NCBI GenBank assembly: GCA_045580875.1
Contig: JAZNOP010000096.1
Span: 1-7,672, forward strand
Source of the DNA: SIG598 sp045580875
Lineage (GTDB): Bacteria > Bacillota > Clostridia > Oscillospirales > Acutalibacteraceae
DNA length: 7,672 nt
Direction of reading: 5' to 3'
Below, piece by piece: positions 6,315 through 7,672 of this stretch. Every line of letters starts with the position of its first letter. The stretch's first letter is position 1. The notes under the pieces were generated by a model. The model made no database searches. It was not told the origin of the DNA and worked only from the letters and a program-made list of their open reading frames with translations. Made by a program: the position numbers and the translations under genes.

Positions 6315-7220
6315 TTATTCCTGTGAACGGAATCCGAAGGAACGCAGACTTCCCTCGCTGTTGCGCCAGTCTTCACGCACCTTTACCCACAGATTAAGGT
6401 TGATTTTTATATCAAACACGCGCTCAAGCTCCATTCGCGCATTTGTTCCTATACGCTTGAGCATTGCGCCCTTTTTGCCTATTATGATGCCCTTGTGGCT
6501 GTCGCGCTCGCAGTAAACAGTAGCTTCGATATCCATGATATCGCCCTTTTCGCGCTCACGCATTCTCTCTATATCGACCGCTATTCCATGCGGCACCTCG
6601 TCGGTCAGCAGCTTGAGCATTGCCTCGCGGATTATTTCAGCGGCGATTACTCTTTCCGGCTGGTCGGTAAGTGTATCATCAGGGAAGAAGTGCGGACCGG
6701 GCTCAGCAAGACGGCAGAGCTCACCCTTGAGGGCATCAAGACCCTCAGACGAGACGGCGCTTACCGGCACGATCGCCTCGAATTCGTACAGCTCATTGAG
6801 ATACGCAATCCGCTCTGCAAGCTGTGATTTGTCACGCAGGCGGTCTATCTTGTTTATAGCGAGGATAACCGGCATATCCTGGGCTTTGAACTGCTCGATG
6901 AGTCCCATTTCGGCAGGATTGAGCTCACCCTTCTCCTCAACTGCAAAAACACAGAAATCCACGCCGCCGACGCTCTCGTTTATCTCTCTGACCATGAACT
7001 CGCCGAGACGTGTTCTGGGCTTGTGCATACCCGGAGTATCAGTGAACACAAGCTGGGTCTCATTTTCGGTGAGCACACCCATGATGCGTGTACGGGTGGT
7101 CTGCGGACGGGGTGAGACTATCGCAACCTTCTGTCCGAGCAGGGCATTGAGTATAGACGACTTGCCGACATTGGGACGTCCGACGATTGCAACAAAAGCT
7201 GATTTTGTATTGTAATTCAA
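6315..7220 (-). CDS. era: GTPase Era
   Basis: Essential GTPase that binds the 3' end of 16S rRNA and helps mature the 30S subunit; it acts in the cytoplasm and at the membrane. The 301-aa protein has all GTPase motifs: G1 GRPNVGKS (14-21), G2 region QTTRTR (40-45), G3 DTPG (61-64), G4 NKID (123-126) and G5 VSA (153-155). A C-terminal KH domain (about 205-285) contains GKKG (248-251) and the family's ending LWVKVREDWRNSEGSLRSFGFR. The start codon is TTG: GAGAGG lies 8 bases upstream, an in-frame TGA is found just before that site, and no ATG or GTG occurs before the G1 motif. It is the first gene of the minus-strand unit, about 70 bases after the predicted transcription start. In many Clostridia era sits behind ybeY, dgkA or cdd; here it heads its own unit. 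Confidence 0.97.
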   Translation of the reverse strand: MNYNTKSAFVAIVGRPNVGKSSILNALLGQKVAIVSPRPQTTRTRIMGVLTENETQLVFTDTPGMHKPRTRLGEFMVREINESVGGVDFCVFAVEEKGELNPAEMGLIEQFKAQDMPVILAINKIDRLRDKSQLAERIAYLNELYEFEAIVPVSAVSSEGLDALKGELCRLAEPGPHFFPDDTLTDQPERVIAAEIIREAMLKLLTDEVPHGIAVDIERMREREKGDIMDIEATVYCERDSHKGIIIGKKGAMLKRIGTNARMELERVFDIKINLNLWVKVREDWRNSEGSLRSFGFRSQE

Positions 7221-7228
7221 ATTATTTA

Positions 7229-7234
7229 CCTCTC
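7229..7234 (-). promoter_or_regulatory. Ribosome binding site for the TTG start of era
   Basis: GAGAGG on the minus strand lies 8 bases before the TTG at 7220. The nearby upstream ATG at 7238 is followed in its frame by a TAA after three codons, so it cannot start era. Confidence 0.65.
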
Positions 7235-7296
7235 ATATCAATGTATACAGATATCTTCCGGGCATAACTGCCCCAATATATTCCTATTCATAATAT

Positions 7297-7325
7297 ATTA
7301 TAAACATACAGACTGCTTTTCTCAA
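7297..7325 (-). promoter_or_regulatory. Strong sigma-A-type promoter for era-recO-mutS2
   Basis: On the minus strand TTGAGA (7325-7320, 5 of 6) is followed after 17 bases by TATAAT (7302-7297, 6 of 6). Expected start near 7290 gives a 70-base leader with a small hairpin (GGGCA/TGCCC, 7260-7273, GTTA loop on the minus strand). Upstream on the same strand lie two A-tracts (see 7331-7361) at roughly -41 to -65, which resemble an UP element. Confidence 0.8.
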
Positions 7326-7330
7326 CTGGA

Positions 7331-7361
7331 TTTTTTCGCTGATGGGTATTTTTTTCGCTGA
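7331..7361. repeat. 12-base direct repeat with phased A/T tracts between divergent genes
   Basis: TTTTTTCGCTGA occurs perfectly at 7331-7342 and again at 7350-7361, 19 bases apart. On the minus strand these are A6 and A7 tracts just upstream of the era -35 box, nearly two helical turns apart, fitting an UP element or a tandem protein site. On the plus strand they lie 70-100 bases before the small gene. I found no convincing plus-strand -35/-10 pair in 7230-7420. Confidence 0.55.
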
Positions 7362-7429
7362 AACGGCAAAAATATCGTCGAAGCGGACTTCAGAAGTAAT
7401 TTCCGTCCGTATTCAGAAAGGAGCATGGC

Positions 7430-7618
7430 ATGACAGACAACCCGAAATACGCCGATATGCCGCAGGGATTCAGCCGGGCACTGATGCAGAATATGTACGC
7501 AATGCAGTATTTTTCCACGCTGCCTGACGATGCCAGACAGAACATACTCCGCAGGGCTTCCTCTATAACCTCAGGCGATGAGATGAAGCAGTTTGTCGAC
7601 GGACTTATAAAGCACTGA
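7430..7618 (+). CDS. Small hypothetical protein of 62 aa
   Basis: Not assigned to a named family. AAAGGAG (7417-7423) stands 6 bases before the ATG, the best ribosome binding site in the window, and a strong terminator follows 10 bases after the stop, so this is very likely a real single-gene unit. The protein is soluble and probably helical, with no signal peptide, membrane segment or cysteine. Notable parts are MPQGFSRALMQNMYAMQYFSTL (residues 10-31, methionine-rich and amphipathic), LPDDARQNILRRASSI (31-46) and SGDEMKQFVDGLI (48-60). The pattern of a G-F-x-x-A-L-x-Q-N segment, a short acidic helix start and an S-x-x-E-M-x-x-F-V ending reminds me of unnamed small proteins common in gut Clostridia, but I cannot verify that. 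It is divergent from era, sharing a 209-base intergenic region. Confidence 0.8.
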   Translation: MTDNPKYADMPQGFSRALMQNMYAMQYFSTLPDDARQNILRRASSITSGDEMKQFVDGLIKH

Positions 7619-7628
7619 CCAAGCAAAA

Positions 7629-7672
7629 GACCCGCCGCGTCGTGGTGAAGCGACGTGGCGGGTCGGCTTTTA
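7629..7672 (+). terminator. Rho-independent terminator of the small gene, probably bidirectional
   Basis: Arms 7629-7642 and 7651-7664 pair over 14 bp with one G-U pair and an 8-base loop (TGGTGAAG). The stem is followed by GGCTTTTA, cut by the window edge. The A-rich stretch before the stem (AAGCAAAA) gives a TTTTGCTT tail on the minus strand, so it may also stop transcripts coming from the right. Confidence 0.85.

Noticed and set aside
6535..7215. Plus-strand serine-rich open frame of 226 codons opposite era
   Set aside because: It is the antisense shadow of Era. The serine-rich composition follows from the complementary codon usage.
7260..7273. Small hairpin GGGCA/TGCCC in the era leader as a riboswitch or attenuator
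   Set aside because: There is a single 5-bp stem with no U-tract and no conserved riboswitch features.

Overview
The window looks like a chromosomal core segment of a Gram-positive, Clostridia-type bacterium. The Oscillospiraceae (Ruminococcus-like) are my best guess. Reasons: full-length MutS2 with a C-terminal Smr domain, a stand-alone helix-turn-helix/ACT protein beside homoserine dehydrogenase, era directly followed by recO, AAAGGAG-type ribosome binding sites, and consensus TTGaca/TATAAT promoters. Base composition is mid-GC. The taxonomic call is inference from gene content, not from a marker gene.

Layout from left to right. Bases 1-122 hold no gene but a chain of five short, perfect hairpins, nearly all with 3-base loops, followed by a strong terminator-like hairpin at 187-236. 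Bases 239-1953 are a minus-strand operon in which an HTH/ACT-domain protein is followed 32 bases later by hom. This operon has its own well-formed extended -10 promoter (2044-2072) and a structured leader of about 84 bases. A rho-independent terminator (2163-2204) separates it from the next unit. That unit, also on the minus strand, runs era (7220) - recO - mutS2 - a membrane-anchored protein resembling the YpmS/DUF2140 group, which ends at 2240. A near-consensus promoter lies in front of era (7297-7325). Divergently, on the plus strand, a 62-codon gene with an excellent ribosome binding site (7430-7618) is closed by a long GC-rich hairpin terminator at the right edge.

How the genes fit together. 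Era (16S rRNA/30S maturation GTPase), RecO (recombination mediator) and MutS2 (collided-ribosome or recombination ATPase) form one housekeeping transcription unit joining ribosome quality and DNA repair. The YpmS-like envelope protein rides at its end. The hom operon sends aspartate semialdehyde towards threonine and methionine. Its enzyme carries only a weak C-terminal ACT-like region, whereas the neighbouring protein has an intact-looking ACT domain, so part of the amino-acid sensing may have moved to the partner.

There is no sign of a phage, insertion sequence, CRISPR array, tRNA or rRNA. The least explained items are the hairpin chain at the left end, the 62-aa orphan protein, the YpmS-like protein tied to mutS2, and a perfect 15-base inverted repeat sitting on a possible internal mutS2 promoter.
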